A stretch of DNA of 64,000 nucleotides from Sinotaia quadrata (lineage: Eukaryota; Mollusca; Gastropoda; Architaenioglossa; Viviparidae). The notes under the pieces are model-generated. The model made no database searches. It had not been told where the DNA came from and was given only the letters and a program-made list of their open reading frames with translations. Shown here piece after piece: positions 48,985 to 62,262 of the stretch (positions within the stretch are counted from its first letter, which is position 1; each line of letters opens with the position of its first letter). The stretch spans positions 100,056,360 to 100,120,359 of the forward strand of contig CM054181.1 in the NCBI GenBank assembly GCA_028829895.1, given 5' to 3'. The position numbers and the translations under genes were made by a program.

Positions 48985-49450
48985 AATTAGTACCAGCAGT
49001 AGTACTGCTTTTAAATTAGTATCAGAAATAGTAATACTTTTAAATACAAGTACTAGGAATAGTTAAGATGCCATGACTTAAAGACCTATTGCTATTTGTA
49101 AATTAGTACTAGGAATAGTTAAGATGTCATGACTTAAAAACCCGTTGCTACTTGTAAATTAGTACTAGGATTAGGAATAGTTAAAATGCCATGACTGGAA
49201 GACCTGTTGCTACTTGTAAATTAGTACTAGGAATAGTTAAGATGTCATGACTTAAAGACCTGTTACTACTTGTAAATTAGTACTAGGAATAGTTAAGATG
49301 TCATGACTTAAAGACCTGTTACTACTTGTAAATTAGTACTAGGAATAGTTAAGATGTCATGACTTAAAGACCTGTTGTTGCTACTTGTAAATTAGTACTA
49401 GGATTAGGAAAAGTTAAAATGCCATGACTGGAAGACCTGTTACTACTGTT
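48985..49450. repeat. ~56-bp tandem repeat, about 7 copies
   Basis: The unit contains AAATTAGTACTAGGAATAGT then TAAGATGTCATGACTTAAAG. Two copies carry an extra ATTAGGA insertion. Confidence 0.93.
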
Positions 49451-50120
49451 ACAAAATGAATATGAGTAGTAACTCTTAGAGATTATGACAAAATGTTTTC
49501 AATCGTGATTCCCAATGTATACAAACGAAAACAAAAACATTTATAACACCAATACTATACAACACTTCGTTCTGAAGTCATTCTTAACAACTCTGTCATT
49601 GGTTAGTGTGGATTACAATTTCGGACACACGTGAACGAGAGCGTTTCAATGGTTGAGAATACAAATCTTTGTGGCGAGAAAAAATAACTACAAACAATGC
49701 AGATGTTTCCTATGCAAATAGCATTACAAGCGTACTTTAACCGCTGTCAGTCCGACAGTCAGCCGTGTACTTTCATTGTCTCTCAGTTCGGGACCACATG
49801 CCTGCTATTTACAGCCTAGGAATACAGTAAAAAATATTTTGCTTTAAAGGCAGCATATTTAGTGACTTATTTCTAATTTTCTGACATACATTACTCAACA
49901 ATCAGCCACGTGTGGATGGAACGAGAAATCCGCTCAGGCTATAGCTGCGAAAGAATTCATAATATCTCACATCTACAAATAATTATATTAGCTTACATTT
50001 ATAAAATCAGCAGCACAACACGCTCTTTAGTACAAATTTAATTTGACGCATAAAATATAGCAAAAAGGAGACAACTGCGCATGGCAACATAAAGAATATA
50101 CAATAGGAGACAAGTATATA
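49451..50120. other. Intergenic stretch, nothing recognised
   Basis: AT-rich, no credible gene or array. Confidence 0.5.
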
Positions 50121-50129
50121 TAAGACCAC

Positions 50130-50395
50130 AGCTAAAAAGCCAACCACACAAGGCGACACAAAGACCATAGAGAAAGAGCCAACCACACAAGGCGACACAA
50201 AGACCATAGAGAAAGAGCCAACCACACAAGGCGACACAAAGACCATAGAGAAAGAGCCAACCACACAAGGCGACACAAAGACCATAGAGAAAGAGCCAAC
50301 CACACAAGGCGACACAAAGACCATAGCGAAAGAGCGAACTACACCTGGCAACACAAAGACCAAAGCGAAAGAGCGAACTACACACTAGTAATACG
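50130..50395. repeat. 39-bp tandem repeat, about 7 copies
   Basis: The unit contains AGCCAACCACACAAGGCGAC then ACAAAGACCATAGAGAAAG. The central copies are identical. Three minus-strand frames stay open through it, an effect of the unit length. Confidence 0.96.
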
Positions 50396-50835
50396 TACAC
50401 ACCCTAAAATTATTCTAATAGCACCACTGTGCTTTTTATCAAAATTGTCAAGAAATGAAACAGTAAGTTTAAAATTATTTCAATTAATGTCCAACTCTGT
50501 AGGGCATGCAAGAGTTTTCTGATTTCTTCTTTTAATATGTAAATTTGCATCTTAGGAAGATTAGCGTAATTTTTATTTAAAATAACAGACGCCAGATTCC
50601 TATAGTTATCTTTATTTCTGTAAGACGGAGGCCAGCTGTCCGCCCAAAGCCTCTTGGCTCTACTGTGAGAGTGGGTGCTCAGTAGTAACAAGCGTTGTGT
50701 CCTGTGACCAAAATGGCGTGAAAGTATTTTCTAGTATATATATTAATAAAATTGCATTATATATAATAAACAAAATTTGGACTTTGGGGAGTTATCTCGC
50801 TCACCAGTGACTTATCCCAATAGCGAAAATCCAGA
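50396..50835. other. Intergenic stretch, nothing recognised
   Basis: A 93-codon minus-strand frame at 50410-50691 has no recognisable domain and AT-biased content; I do not support it as a gene. Confidence 0.45.
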
Positions 50836-50839
50836 TTCA

Positions 50840-51440
50840 AAACCATTGCTGTGACACTCTGGGCTCAAACACACTTCTGTGACATTCCAGGCTCAAACAC
50901 ATCGCCGTGACGATTCAGGCTCAAAACATTGCTGTGACATTCCATGCTCAAACACATCACTGTGACATTCCAGTTTCAAAAGCATCGCTGTAACATTGCA
51001 GGCTAAAATCGCCTTGCGTGATACAGAATTCAATCTTTACTGGCACCACGATAACAACAACATGATACAGAATTCAGTCTTTACTGGCACCACGATAACA
51101 ACATGATACATAATTCAGTCTTTACTGGCACCACGATAACAACAAAATGCTACAGCCGAGAGGAAGACTACTAGTTAGGCAGTGTCCAGAAAACCTGTCT
51201 ATTTATAAATCGCGCAACACCAGTGTCCGGAAAAATAGTGTGTATTAAACGCGTAATGTTCAGAAGAACAGACTATGTACTAAAATACGAACTCGAGTGT
51301 CCGGAAGAAGAGACTGTATAAAATATGTTAACTCCAGTGTCCGAAAGAAAAGACTATGATTATGAATAAAACAAATAATGCCTGTGTCCAGGGGGACAGA
51401 CTATTTATAAAACACGTAATGCCAGTGTCCTGTCTCAGCT
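50840..51440. repeat. Three successive minisatellites
   Basis: First, ~29-bp units with TGTGACATTCCAGGCTCAAA (50.85-51.01 kb). Second, ~42-bp units with ATTCAGTCTTTACTGGCACC (51.03-51.15 kb). Third, ~45-bp degenerate units with CCAGTGTCCGGAAGAA and ACTATTTATAAA (51.18-51.44 kb). Confidence 0.88.
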
Positions 51441-54010
51441 CAGCCATGACACCATCAAGTTATTCAGGCGAAAGGTCCGGCTTCTCCGTAATCAATCCTT
51501 ATGGTAGTTGGAGATCACAATGCTGGAGTTAAATGGAAGTAAAAGAAAACGTGCCAGTCTAAAACTATCAGGCGACGAAGATCCGACTTACTTAAAAAAA
51601 AAAATTAAAAACAACGACCCAAACATGTAAAGTCTTGGCACTCTGGAACCGTTCCAAGCGCACCAACGCTGCTGTCTGGGTTTACCGAGTTCAAACAAAC
51701 ACCAACACGCCGCGCACGACAAACAACGACTGCTTCGTATTATGGCAGCACGATTCTGCCAACAAGGGGCCGGCCAGCAACAGGTATTCTGGGACACCTA
51801 GCAAAACGACGCTTGGCTATTCTTGACGACACTGGCTAACCTTGGCGATTGCACGGTATTGCCAGGGGGCCTAGATGACCGCGCGAAAACAATACCAGCG
51901 TTAAGACTTGGCGCCGTTTACTGGGCACTAAAAGAATTAAAGGGGAGGGAAGTGGGGGGTGGAAATGAGCAGACTAGAGATTAGTCATTCAGAGGACAAT
52001 AGTAAAGTTTGGCGACTACAAATAAAAGAGCTGCCTAGAGACTAGTTGCCGCGAAATCGGCAGAAGCCGGAAGCGCCCCCCCAAAAAAAACTCACTAGTC
52101 ACTCAGAGGACAATAGTAAAGCAAAGGTTTTACGACTACAAATAAGGAAACGGCAAAAGCAATCGGCTTTGTTCCGCAAACGAGGTCTATTATTCCATGA
52201 CCTCACGCACTGACAGATTCGAACCAAGAACAGTCGTCACGTGATAAAATTTCTACGAGCAATAGAACAGAAGAAATCTTGCAACATAGCTTAGCTAAAA
52301 CAGAGTCTATGATAGTGAACAGAACTCTTTCTCACACCGAGAAAACAATGATAGGTGGAGGCAATACTTGTGTTCACCCGGTTCTTTCACCAGTATCAAG
52401 CGCGGTTCTCGGGTTAATTAAACACAACTCTCATTAGCTCACTGTACCGATTACTGAGAGATTCACCTACCACTCCTAATTTACAAGCACATTAGATAAA
52501 ATGAAATCCACTTGAAATTAGAGCGTGGGTTTGTGTACAGGTGATAGAGAACTGATATAACAAGCGAACGAAAATCAAGAAAATGTCAAGTGAAAGCTAA
52601 AAATTTAGTAAAAGAGGAAATTACTCGACAGTAAAACAAATAAAGCACCCAACTATTTCCTCTTTCTAGACTTCATTTTGAATAAATCAAAGCCACTGGT
52701 TTTAGACATTAATTCTAACCATGAACTTTCTGAATGTATCATAGACCGTTTTGATCCTTATTCTGATAATTAGTAAATACTTTTCGTTTCAGTTTGTTTT
52801 TAAACTCAGTTTCAGGATGTGTTCTATAAATAGCTCTGAGCACTGATAAACAAGCCCATGCCACTAATACAAGAGTGGTAACTATGCCTTAGCAAGAGTT
52901 GTCATTAATTGTTGCGTCTGCTGTGAATGCACATATATTAAAGCTGCAATGAGTCGGGGGGGGGGGGGAGAGAGGAGGAAGGGGGTGTACATCAGATTTC
53001 AACAAAGTTTTTATTACATAAAAATTCAATTATATTTTTTATAAAATCGACAATCAGCTTGAAGATAACGGAAACTTTTTATCAGTAAATTGTAAAATGC
53101 AAAATAAATGAATCTGAAAAATATTACAAAGACCATTCTGTACATGAATGGGACAGTGTACAGGAGTTTTAGCAAGAGCGTTGAATTGAACGAGCTCCGA
53201 TTAGTAAAGGTGCTGATGTTAGCAGGTAAAAAACAACACGATTATTTAAAGAACACGTAATTGGCACGTCTCTTCTACAAGGATGTTCAGTCACAAGCAT
53301 TTCACGGCGACAAACGTGTTATTTCTTAAGTGTACACACTATCAGCACTTAGCGGCGACAAATGTGTTATTTCTTAAGTGTACATTCTTTGAAGTGCACA
53401 GCAATACTTGAGGCTGGCAGCATCTTTGACTGAGGCCGGGTCTTTTCGTCTGTCTATCCATTCATCTTTAATAGTTTGAAATGGGAAGGTGGGTAAGATA
53501 ATGCAAGCGCTGATCAAAGTTTATCTGTGGAATACGGATAAAAGTGGAGTCATCCGGATAAAAGTGGAGTCATCTTTATGCTAAATTATTTTTCAACGTG
53601 TGCAGCGACTTGTCAGTGGCCTGCAAAACGAACGTGAGAAAGAGTTTTAAATTCCTACGGCGTCTTGGATACATTCGTCGACCGGTGGAAACGTAAAACT
53701 TCGAATCAGTCAAAACTTCGAAACTTCAAATACAGCTAATTCGACTTTAGAAAACTAGTGGAATGTCATTTTTAAGTACGCACACAGATGTCGACATTTT
53801 GCTTAAAGAAATGACTCTTGTTCTCGCTTGACAACAACAAAGACTAAAAACGCACAGAAGTCGGGTAGACTAATTTCAGGTGAAGCTGCATTGCTAAATT
53901 AAGACTAATGTATGGCAGCCCGCAGTACCCACAAACTAGCATCACTGACCACACAATGTTTGTCACTGATTAAAACAGCAGCGAATTTCTCATGATGCAA
54001 CCCCCCACCC
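51441..54010. other. Intergenic stretch, no supported gene
   Basis: Contains moderately CpG-rich DNA at 51.6-52.1 kb, a G homopolymer near 52957, and a two-copy ~55-bp duplication (GCGACAAACGTGTTATTTCT, near 53307 and 53354). No domain-bearing frame is seen. Confidence 0.5.
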
Positions 54011-54014
54011 TCTC

Positions 54015-54625
54015 GAGGATTTAAAAAATATTTTTAAAAATCTTAAGAGATATTTTTACTAATATTTACCCCCGAAGATTTAAAAAATACTTGAAAAATC
54101 TTAAGAGATATTTTTAATTTTACTAACATTATAAAAATGATTTTATCATGAATGACATATTACATTAGTGATTTTATCCTGACTGACAGGTTCCATTAAA
54201 TTAGTGATTTTATCTTTGCTGACAAGTTATATTAAATTAGTGATTTTATCCTGGCTGACAAGTTACATTACATTGGAGATTGTTACATTACATTGGGGAT
54301 TGTATGCTGAATAACAAATTTACATTAAATTACTGACTGTATCCGGACTGACAATTTACATTAAATTAGTGATTGTATCCTGTCTGACAAGTTACATTAA
54401 ATTGGTGATTATATGCTGAATGACAAATTACATTAAATCAGCGATTGTGTTTTGAATGACAAATTACATTAAATTCGTGATTGTAAACTGAATGACAAAT
54501 TACATTAAATTCGTGATTGTAAACTGAATGACAAATTACATTAAATTAGTGATTGTGTCCTGAATGACAAATTACATTAAATTAGTGATTGTGTCCTGAA
54601 TGACAAATTACATTAAATTATTTAT
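54015..54625. repeat. AT-rich arrays: a ~55-bp duplication then ~36-bp units, about 13 copies
   Basis: AATCTTAAGAGATATTTTTA occurs twice at 54.04-54.12 kb. From about 54140, units with TGACAAATTACATTAAATTA then GTGATTGT recur, more regular toward the right end. Confidence 0.9.
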
Positions 54626-56540
54626 TGACTATCTTTAGACTTGTGAACAGTTCTAGGGAAAGCAGCAAGAGGACAATGCCTCGTGCTGAATAACTACAGC
54701 AGTAGACACACAGATAAAAGCAAGCAATTTGAATGACTCAACTTTTTACAAGCTTCTAGACAATGCACACGCTATGCAGTTAAAATATTATTCAAATGTC
54801 TGCAGACTTGAGACACCAATTACCACTTTTTATAACGGATCTCTATATAATTCTATATATAAATCAAGACTGAACTAAATCTGTCAGGAAACAGAAAGAT
54901 AAATCAAACCTTCTTGAGCTCCTATTTCAAAAGTTAACTATAAATAACCTCAACAACTACAGGATTTAAGTAACATGGTGGTCATAGTAGCAAGGTGGTA
55001 ATCATGAATGTTTGAAGACCGCCAAACTACATTCACAAGAGACAGACAATAAGATCAACCCCTAAGCTAAGGCCCACGTGAAAGACAGATGAGAACAAAA
55101 AAAGAAGAGAGCGTCTTTGACTCAAATGACGTCACCTTTCAATACGCACCCCACCTCACGGTTTCTACAATGTGGGCAGCAGACTAGCACAGACAGCTGA
55201 CCTCATCTTGCGTTCAAAGCGCACCCCCATCTTACGACTTGTACAACCCGCAGGCTACTGTAGACGCATTGGACAAGTCTACCACTCCGCAATCGAATTA
55301 ACAAATATGCAAAGCTAGCACTGCCCTTTATTTTCTTTTTGTCTTTTTTATCTTACCCACCCCCCACAAAAAAAAAAAAATAAACACACATACACCCACA
55401 ATAAATAAAAAATACATAGCTATATGCCAAAAATAATATAATTTCTTCCCTTTCATTAAATAAAAGACAAAAGGCCAAAGCCATCTGTTTAACAGCATCA
55501 AAGCTATAAAGAATGAAGTTTGGCGGACATATTGCCATGCTCCTAAGTTGGGTTATAGTTAGATAAATGGGTGGACGTCCCCAAGAAGGCTAGGAGTACA
55601 AAGCGGTCTACAGAGTGACGCGGCTGTGTGCCAAGGCAGACTTCCTCAGTAGCGCTGTACAAGTGTGTCGGCCACGAACACAGTAGCACTGCAACACACC
55701 TCCACAAACAAAGACGACACCTGTGCGATTTGGAGCCCGTGCATGCCAGCCAACAATGCCACTCTCTGGACAGAAAGCAGCAGTCTCATTTTCTACTATG
55801 ACCTTAATGAGATTAAACAACAATACGATCGTGGTGTAACAACTCTCTCAAAGAAATCGGTCACGACTTTCACAGAAAACGTTTACGGGTCATAAAAATA
55901 CGTCATCCCCGTACCTATCGTACACCTCTTGACCTTGAAGCGATTTTACCAAGAAAATAACGCAGTTGAAATGTTATTATTAATCAGTAAGGGAAAAGTG
56001 TCACTTTCACTACTTAGCTAGAGAAAGAATTTTATTATAATCAACGACCAGAAACCGAGAAAGAGAGAAAGCCAATATGGCACCGAAACCCCATCAACAA
56101 CATATTCAACTATCAATCTCGGACTCCTAAGACATAGGGCCATGCAAGAGGATTTAAATTACCTGAAATTGCAAATAATACTAACAATACCCACGACTCT
56201 CGAATTTCTTCCTTCGACACCGTAATGGAAAGAAACTTACTGTTTCTTACGGTGAAATTCGATATACCAAAGTAACAAGGATGATTTCCTTTCACCCTCC
56301 ACTCCTCAACACCCTTTAAACATTCCACTACACGTCTTTCATTAATTGTTTTTTTCATTTCAAGCTATTCCACACCAAAAATTGTCTATTCAGTATTCAT
56401 TTCAAATTTACACACACGCTGACGCACACACACCAATTCAAAATCTTCCACACCAAAATTGTTTGTCTAGTTACCGAAATGACTAATTGTGTTCCAAAAG
56501 GCAACTATTATTTATTTATTGCGTATGCTGGTACCAGTCA
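54626..56540. other. Intergenic stretch, no supported gene
   Basis: AT-rich with an A homopolymer near 55370. Opposed frames at 55608-55895 and 56113-56358 are short and unrecognised. Confidence 0.45.
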
Positions 56541-56541
56541 G

Positions 56542-56708
56542 TGCAGAGTTAACGCATGGGCACGCTGGGCATTTGCCCGGGGCTTCATGAGCATAGGGGC
56601 ATTTTTTCGACCGTTTACATTTTTATTCCTTGAGTGGTTGTGTAGGTAGGGGCTCCAGCGTATTGCTTTGCCCGTGGGCTTATAATGCTGTTAAGACGGC
56701 ATTGCTAA
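56542..56708. mobile_element. Possible small DNA-transposon relic
   Basis: The left end (GTTAACGCATGGGCACGC) and the reverse complement of the right end (CTTAACAGCATTATAAGCCC) look loosely alike. The interior holds GC-rich inverted words (GGGCATTTGCCCGGGGC). It is suggestive of a MITE, but no clear target duplication is seen. Confidence 0.3.
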
Positions 56709-56764
56709 CAGGAGATTGCACAAACATCTCAAAGTACAAATAATTTGCTAGACATTACAGTACA

Positions 56765-57435
56765 TTATTCTTAGTCTGCTAATGTTATAGATTCTATATT
56801 ACAAGTAATCCTGTTATCCTGTGTATTAATGCCTCTGATTCTACATTACAAGTGATCCTGCCTGCCAATGTTATAGATTCTACATTATAAGTAATCATAT
56901 CTGCTAATGCTATATGATCTACATTACTAGTAATCCTGCCTGCTAATGCTGTAGAATCCACATTACAATTAATGCTGTTTGCTAATGCTATTGATTCTAA
57001 GATCGCATTTAACCCGTCACGGACGTCAAAATACAAGTAACCTATTCTGCTATAGACACTGCATTGCAAGTAACCCACTTTGCTATAGACAATACTATAC
57101 ATGTAATTTAAATTAAAAACTACACTACACAGCATGTAAATCACTCTGCCACAGGTATTACAGTATGTACATATAACCCCGCATTCTCCTACAGACATTA
57201 CACTGCATGTAACCAGATACTACAGTATATCAGTATTCTACATTACATGTAACTCAGTCTTCTATAGAAGCCTTTATAATATGTAACCCTTTCTGCTACA
57301 GTAGCTTAAATAATATACAACCAACCCAGTAGCCTATATTACTGTAAGCGAGACTGCTACAGTATGCTACATAATATATCACCAGTTTGCCATAGTATCC
57401 TATAATACGTGTAACCCAGTCTGCTACAAACTCTT
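56765..57435. repeat. Degenerate ~38-bp minisatellite in two sub-families
   Basis: Left units share TGCTAATGCTATAGATTCTA and ACATTACAAGTAATCCTG (to about 57000). Right units share CTGCTATAGACACTGCAT and GTAACCC (to about 57430). The words overlap, so they are probably one family. Confidence 0.85.
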
Positions 57436-59465
57436 CACCCATTCTCCAGCATGTATTAAACAAGTGAGAGAGACAAAACAAGGGGAGGTGGGGTTGGGGA
57501 GAGAGGCATGAACTACACTGATGTAGTTCTCATCAAACCATCTAGACTTACTCCTTGACAAGAGTGTAGTCATGCCACAGCGCTAACAATTTGTCTGTCT
57601 GACGACAACCCACCCATCTCATCCCCCCTCCCCAAATCTCTCTGCCACATAATACTTGAACGTTTGTCTGTAAGAAAGTACCCATCTGGCGATTTTCTAG
57701 CACGTAAGAAAATGAAAAGTGAAGTGCCAGGATGGATTTATGGCAACCACGGCACTAGATCACATCAATAACTCTTGACACAAGACCGCTGAGTTATGGC
57801 GACCGGCCGATGAAATCAGGAATGGTCCTCAGGTAAGGAAAGCTACTTGCTGCCAATGCATCAAACTTGTGACGCATGGTCGGGAGAGGGGTTCTATTTC
57901 CTTTCCTTCACCACTCCGCCCGTCTACCTGTTGGATTGGTTGCCGTGCTGCAGTGACTTTTACGTGCAGCAATTTGCGGACCGCTACGCGAAGGAAAGGG
58001 ATGACGGGGTGATTCAACGAGCTCCGGACAGAGCGGTAATTAAAGATGGCGTGATAAAACGCCTGCAGGAAAGACATTTACTTTACTTACAAATTCTCCG
58101 AGTTTTCCGAGACAAGCGCTATCTGTCCTTGGGCCACCATCACCACTCTCACCTGCACCGCCGTGAACTCTAGCGTTCCCCTAGCTGCCGCTGGATGGGT
58201 GGAGAGGAACATCAGAGAAAGAGACCAAGATATACTTGCAAAAGAAAGAAAATAAAGAACCGCTCCCCACTCCCAACACACACACGCATGACCAATCGTG
58301 CCCTTCAAATGTGGGCCCTAAGAGAAAATCAGATACCTGACAGGAAACAAGGGCTGGGACTGGGTACACAGGCACGGGCGATAAGAAGGTGATTTTGCCT
58401 GGTCACAGACCCGGAGGTGTGTACACAAAGGTACGCCATGCCAAAGCACTCGCAGAGTCGGCGATTAAATTGCTGTACACGTCACACACCTTTGTGTCGG
58501 CCGTACAGGAGTGGTGATGCAGCAGCAAACGAGGATAAGAGGCAGCCTTACAGAACAATGTTTGTCTAAACTCGAGAACTGTACATCACCCCACCCCCCG
58601 CCAAACTAAATATGTTAAAAAAAACCCGCACAGAGAAAAACAACTTACACACCTCTAAACCCATCCATCCACCCATCCACCTTTAAGGCGGAAAAGAGAA
58701 AGAAAAATACATTCACAGACCGCCACAGCTGTCAACAAATTCAGACTAGAGATCAGTTACATAAGGCACCAAAGATTTTCTTGCTTGTTTTCATTCCACT
58801 AAAAAACGGGTAAAGGAAGGAGTGGGGTGGGGGTTAAGGTTGGAGAACTAAGAGAGCTAGTAAGATCGATAAAATTAACAGCTGTTGTGAAATGTGTGAA
58901 AGTCTCTTATCTGAAAACATACTGCCCCAAAATGCAAGACTTGATCTGATGGGAGGTAAACGAAGAAGAGGGGTGGGGCGAATGGTATTCAGGGGGAAGC
59001 ACTGTGTGTCTCCCCCCCCCTTCTTTTATGAACTATACCTGAAACAGGATTGGTTCCATTATTATTAATGAGCACATGGGGAAAAATATTACTATTTTAA
59101 AAGCATGTTAGGAAAATAAACAAGTCAAGTTTATGACCAGAAACTAGACTGACGACAACTGTGATAACAGATAAACTATGGAAAGTATGTAGTCCAACAT
59201 CCTACTGTCCCAGACAAGCTGAGCGCACTGGCACTGTCAGCCTTCACATAACCACCACCACCACTAAAAAACTTTCACTTTCAACTTCCAACACCCCTTC
59301 CTACATCTGTCTAACCGAAATTTACAATTCACATAACTCAGTTTTATCAAAGAAAATTTAAGACGTGCTACTAGGGGCAGTAAGCACATGAAGAAGATTT
59401 TTAACGACACCGACAAACAATATTTAACATTTTTAAAAAGTGAATAATAAATGTTGTAATCAGTT
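57436..59465. other. Intergenic stretch, no supported gene
   Basis: The block 57.85-58.2 kb is richer in CpG, contains CCGCCC, an inverted CCAAT (GATTGGTTG) and a YY1-like AAGATGGCG. It is open on both strands for about 80-108 codons without a known domain. It may be a promoter or leader exon. Confidence 0.4.
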
Positions 59466-59469
59466 TGTC

Positions 59470-59645
59470 AACATCTCTCGGATATGGAAAGACAACACTA
59501 CAGCGCAATGCACCGGATGAAAATGGACCACTCCGGTATGAAAAGAAAATACAACACCGCAACGAATTGGATCACTCAGATATGAAAAGACAGCACAACA
59601 CTGCAAAACACCAGACTGAAATGGATCGCCAATTTTGTGGATTGT
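59470..59645. repeat. ~50-bp repeat, 3 diverged copies
   Basis: Copies share GGATATGAAAAGACA, AACACTGCAA and GAAATGGATC, with many substitutions. Confidence 0.75.
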
Positions 59646-60985
59646 AGTTACCTCAAGGCGGAAAGGCAAACTTTTGCCAACAATTTTAAAATACAAAGAA
59701 TAAAACCAACAACAAAACCAAACAATACCTACCTGAACACAAAATGAAAATAAATTTAACAGAGACTGATAGACATATTAACCAGACTGACATAGACACA
59801 TACTCTTGAGAGAGGCACGATGACACACAGGTAGACAGATTAGATTAACAATGCTAGTTAATACTCATAATGCCATTTCTCTGAAACAACTTTGGACTTT
59901 GGGTGTTAGACAGCAGACGGTATAAAAAGCAGGAAACAAGAAAGCAGGGAAACTAAGGACCGACCAACCAAGTAATAAACTTTGCCCTTGCCAGGCAGCC
60001 TGTCGCGAAGTCCTGGCAAAAACAGGGAAAGAGAGGTGACAAATACTCCTATGCCGGTCCCCGCAGGGCAGTAAAGGTACAGGACCCAATCAGCTGCCAT
60101 GGCAACCGGCACATGTAACAGGCCAGGGGCTAGATGGGGCGCCAGTGTTTAAGGGGATCCGGTTTTTTGGACAGGAGCTAGCTACTCGCAGTGAAGACAA
60201 CACATCACAAGTCAAGAGAACGCGCCTACAAGGAAAAGAAAGACACCAGGTACCACCAAATCAATCGAGACTTCGAATTCACAGCACAGTAAAAAGTGAA
60301 TGGATTTACTTCCCTTCCTTCAGCTGTATTCTTGTCTACAATTGCTGGCACATCTATACCTATTTAGACAGAAACAGAACTTTGGGGTTATTCTATTGAC
60401 ACTCACTATATTTCAGACATTATCGTATGTAACTAGCCAAAATCACGACTTGTATCAGCAAGCTAATAATAGCGAGTTGACATTTGCAATCACGATGGAA
60501 CCAAACTTACTCTTATGAAGCAGTGTCAATTTCCAATTCATTCTTCTGAACACAAGGATTCTACAGTCTATTCAAATGAAAATTCGGCACTGCACCCCAA
60601 ACGCCATCACCCTAAAAGCATTTTTCGTTGTAAAGTTTGGGAAACTCTTAAACAATATTTAAAAAAAAAAACGGCTTTGTCCCAAGATAGCTTTCGAAAC
60701 TCTGGAGCCATTATCGTGATAAAATGGTCTCCTGTCAGCACTGGAAAAAGCGCCAACTCGTGAAAGACAACTTCATCTAAGATAGGAAAACGTCTGACTT
60801 GTCAGTAACGAATATCAGACGATAATTGTATGGAATCGAACCCCTGAGAGTAATGCTACCTAGGGCGCTTAATGAACCAACAAAATGATACATAAACAAA
60901 AGACAGGAAAAGAATTAAGCAATAGGGCGATAAATAACCAAGAAAATTATATACAAACAAATTACAAAAAAATTAGTGATAACTC
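59646..60985. other. Intergenic stretch, nothing recognised
   Basis: No credible coding region. Frames at 60.14-60.76 kb are short, overlapping and without domains. Confidence 0.5.
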
Positions 60986-60989
60986 GGCA

Positions 60990-61073
<84 letters not shown>
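60990..61073. repeat. (AC)n microsatellite, about 42 units
   Basis: Uninterrupted AC tract, the longest pure dinucleotide run in the window. Confidence 0.98.
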
Positions 61074-61076
<3 letters not shown>

Positions 61077-61574
61077 ATTGAATAAAGTTAAAGTGAGAAG
61101 TCTAACAAACAATAAAAAGGAGGATTGGGGATGAAGCGATCCTTAGACTCCGAGACGTTCGCCAAAAAACCGGAAGGAAAAAAAAGGCCATGACAAAGGA
61201 GGAAGATGCAGGACACTTTGAGTGCAGCCCGACTAGGAAGAGACCGCGGCAGGGCGGAGGAAAGACTATAAATAGATTAAATGATGAGGATAAAGTCCGA
61301 AAATTTTCCTCAAATATGTGTAGTTTCAAATAATCTAAGTCATCAGAAAACTAACCGAAAGTATTACTTTATTTCAAATGGTATTTATAAAGAGTAATTC
61401 CCCCTCCTCCATCAACCACAGTCACTCTAACAGAATAAGTTGTTTTTTTTAATTCTTTGAAACTTATAATCTGCAAATATCTATTATAACTGTCAACAGC
61501 TATCTCAGTGAAGACACAAGCACTTTGATACTAGTGAATGATTTAAGGTACATGACAAACACACAATACCTAAT

Positions 61575-61835
61575 AATAAACTAGTTAACAACTTAAAGAT
61601 ATACATAACACGCAAATAAACTAATGAACAACTTAAAGATGCATAACACGCAGATAAACTAGTAAACAACTTAAAGATGCATAACGCAGGCAAACTACTG
61701 AACGACTTACAGGTGCAATGCACACAAGGGTTAATGAACCACCTAAAGGTGCATAGCGCAGACAAACTACTGAACGACTTACAGGTGCAATGCACACAAA
61801 GGTTAATGAACCACCTAAAGGTGCATAGCGCACCT
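61575..61835. repeat. ~40-bp minisatellite changing to a ~70-bp higher-order unit
   Basis: Left copies share AAACTAGTAAACAACTTAAA with GATGCATAACACGCA. The right part has two near-identical ~70-bp copies with CTTACAGGTGCAATGCACAC. Confidence 0.88.
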
Positions 61836-62205
61836 CACTGAAATTTCTAGTGCAAGATGTTGTACCAAATTCACTGTGCTGTGAAGCAACAGGAAGTCAA
61901 TCACATTTTGAAAGAGACACTGGTAACACTGCGGAAATAAAGAACGGGACGAACATCCTAATTATAAATACATTTGTTGCAAGACACACAAAGCCGGAAA
62001 CTTCTGGTCATTTAAGATACAATCTGATGAAAGCCACAAGAAAATAAAATTAAAACTATCCGATACACACATTTCTAGTTATTAATTTAACAAAGCAAGA
62101 ATACTCGACGTAAGAGAGAGCGAGGGAGAGGACTAATTAGTACATTGCCACAAGCACATAATCTAGCGAAGTGGGGCATGCCTGGTGACTTTATGACTAT
62201 TAGTA
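61836..62205. other. Intergenic stretch, nothing recognised
   Basis: No credible gene or array. Confidence 0.5.
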
Positions 62206-62222
62206 CGGTTATGCGCTGCATG

Positions 62223-62262
62223 TGACGTATATAAGCGTGCATGTGTGCGTGTACGGCGGTCG
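62223..62262 (+). promoter_or_regulatory. Candidate core promoter: CRE half-site plus TATA box
   Basis: TGACGTA at 62223-62229 overlaps TATATAAG at 62228-62235, followed by GC-richer DNA (CGGCGGTCG). Spacing would place transcription start near 62260, upstream of the exon candidate at 62973. Confidence 0.35.

Noticed and set aside
60915..61112. Cys-Val repeat protein
   Set aside because: Translation of the (AC)n tract.
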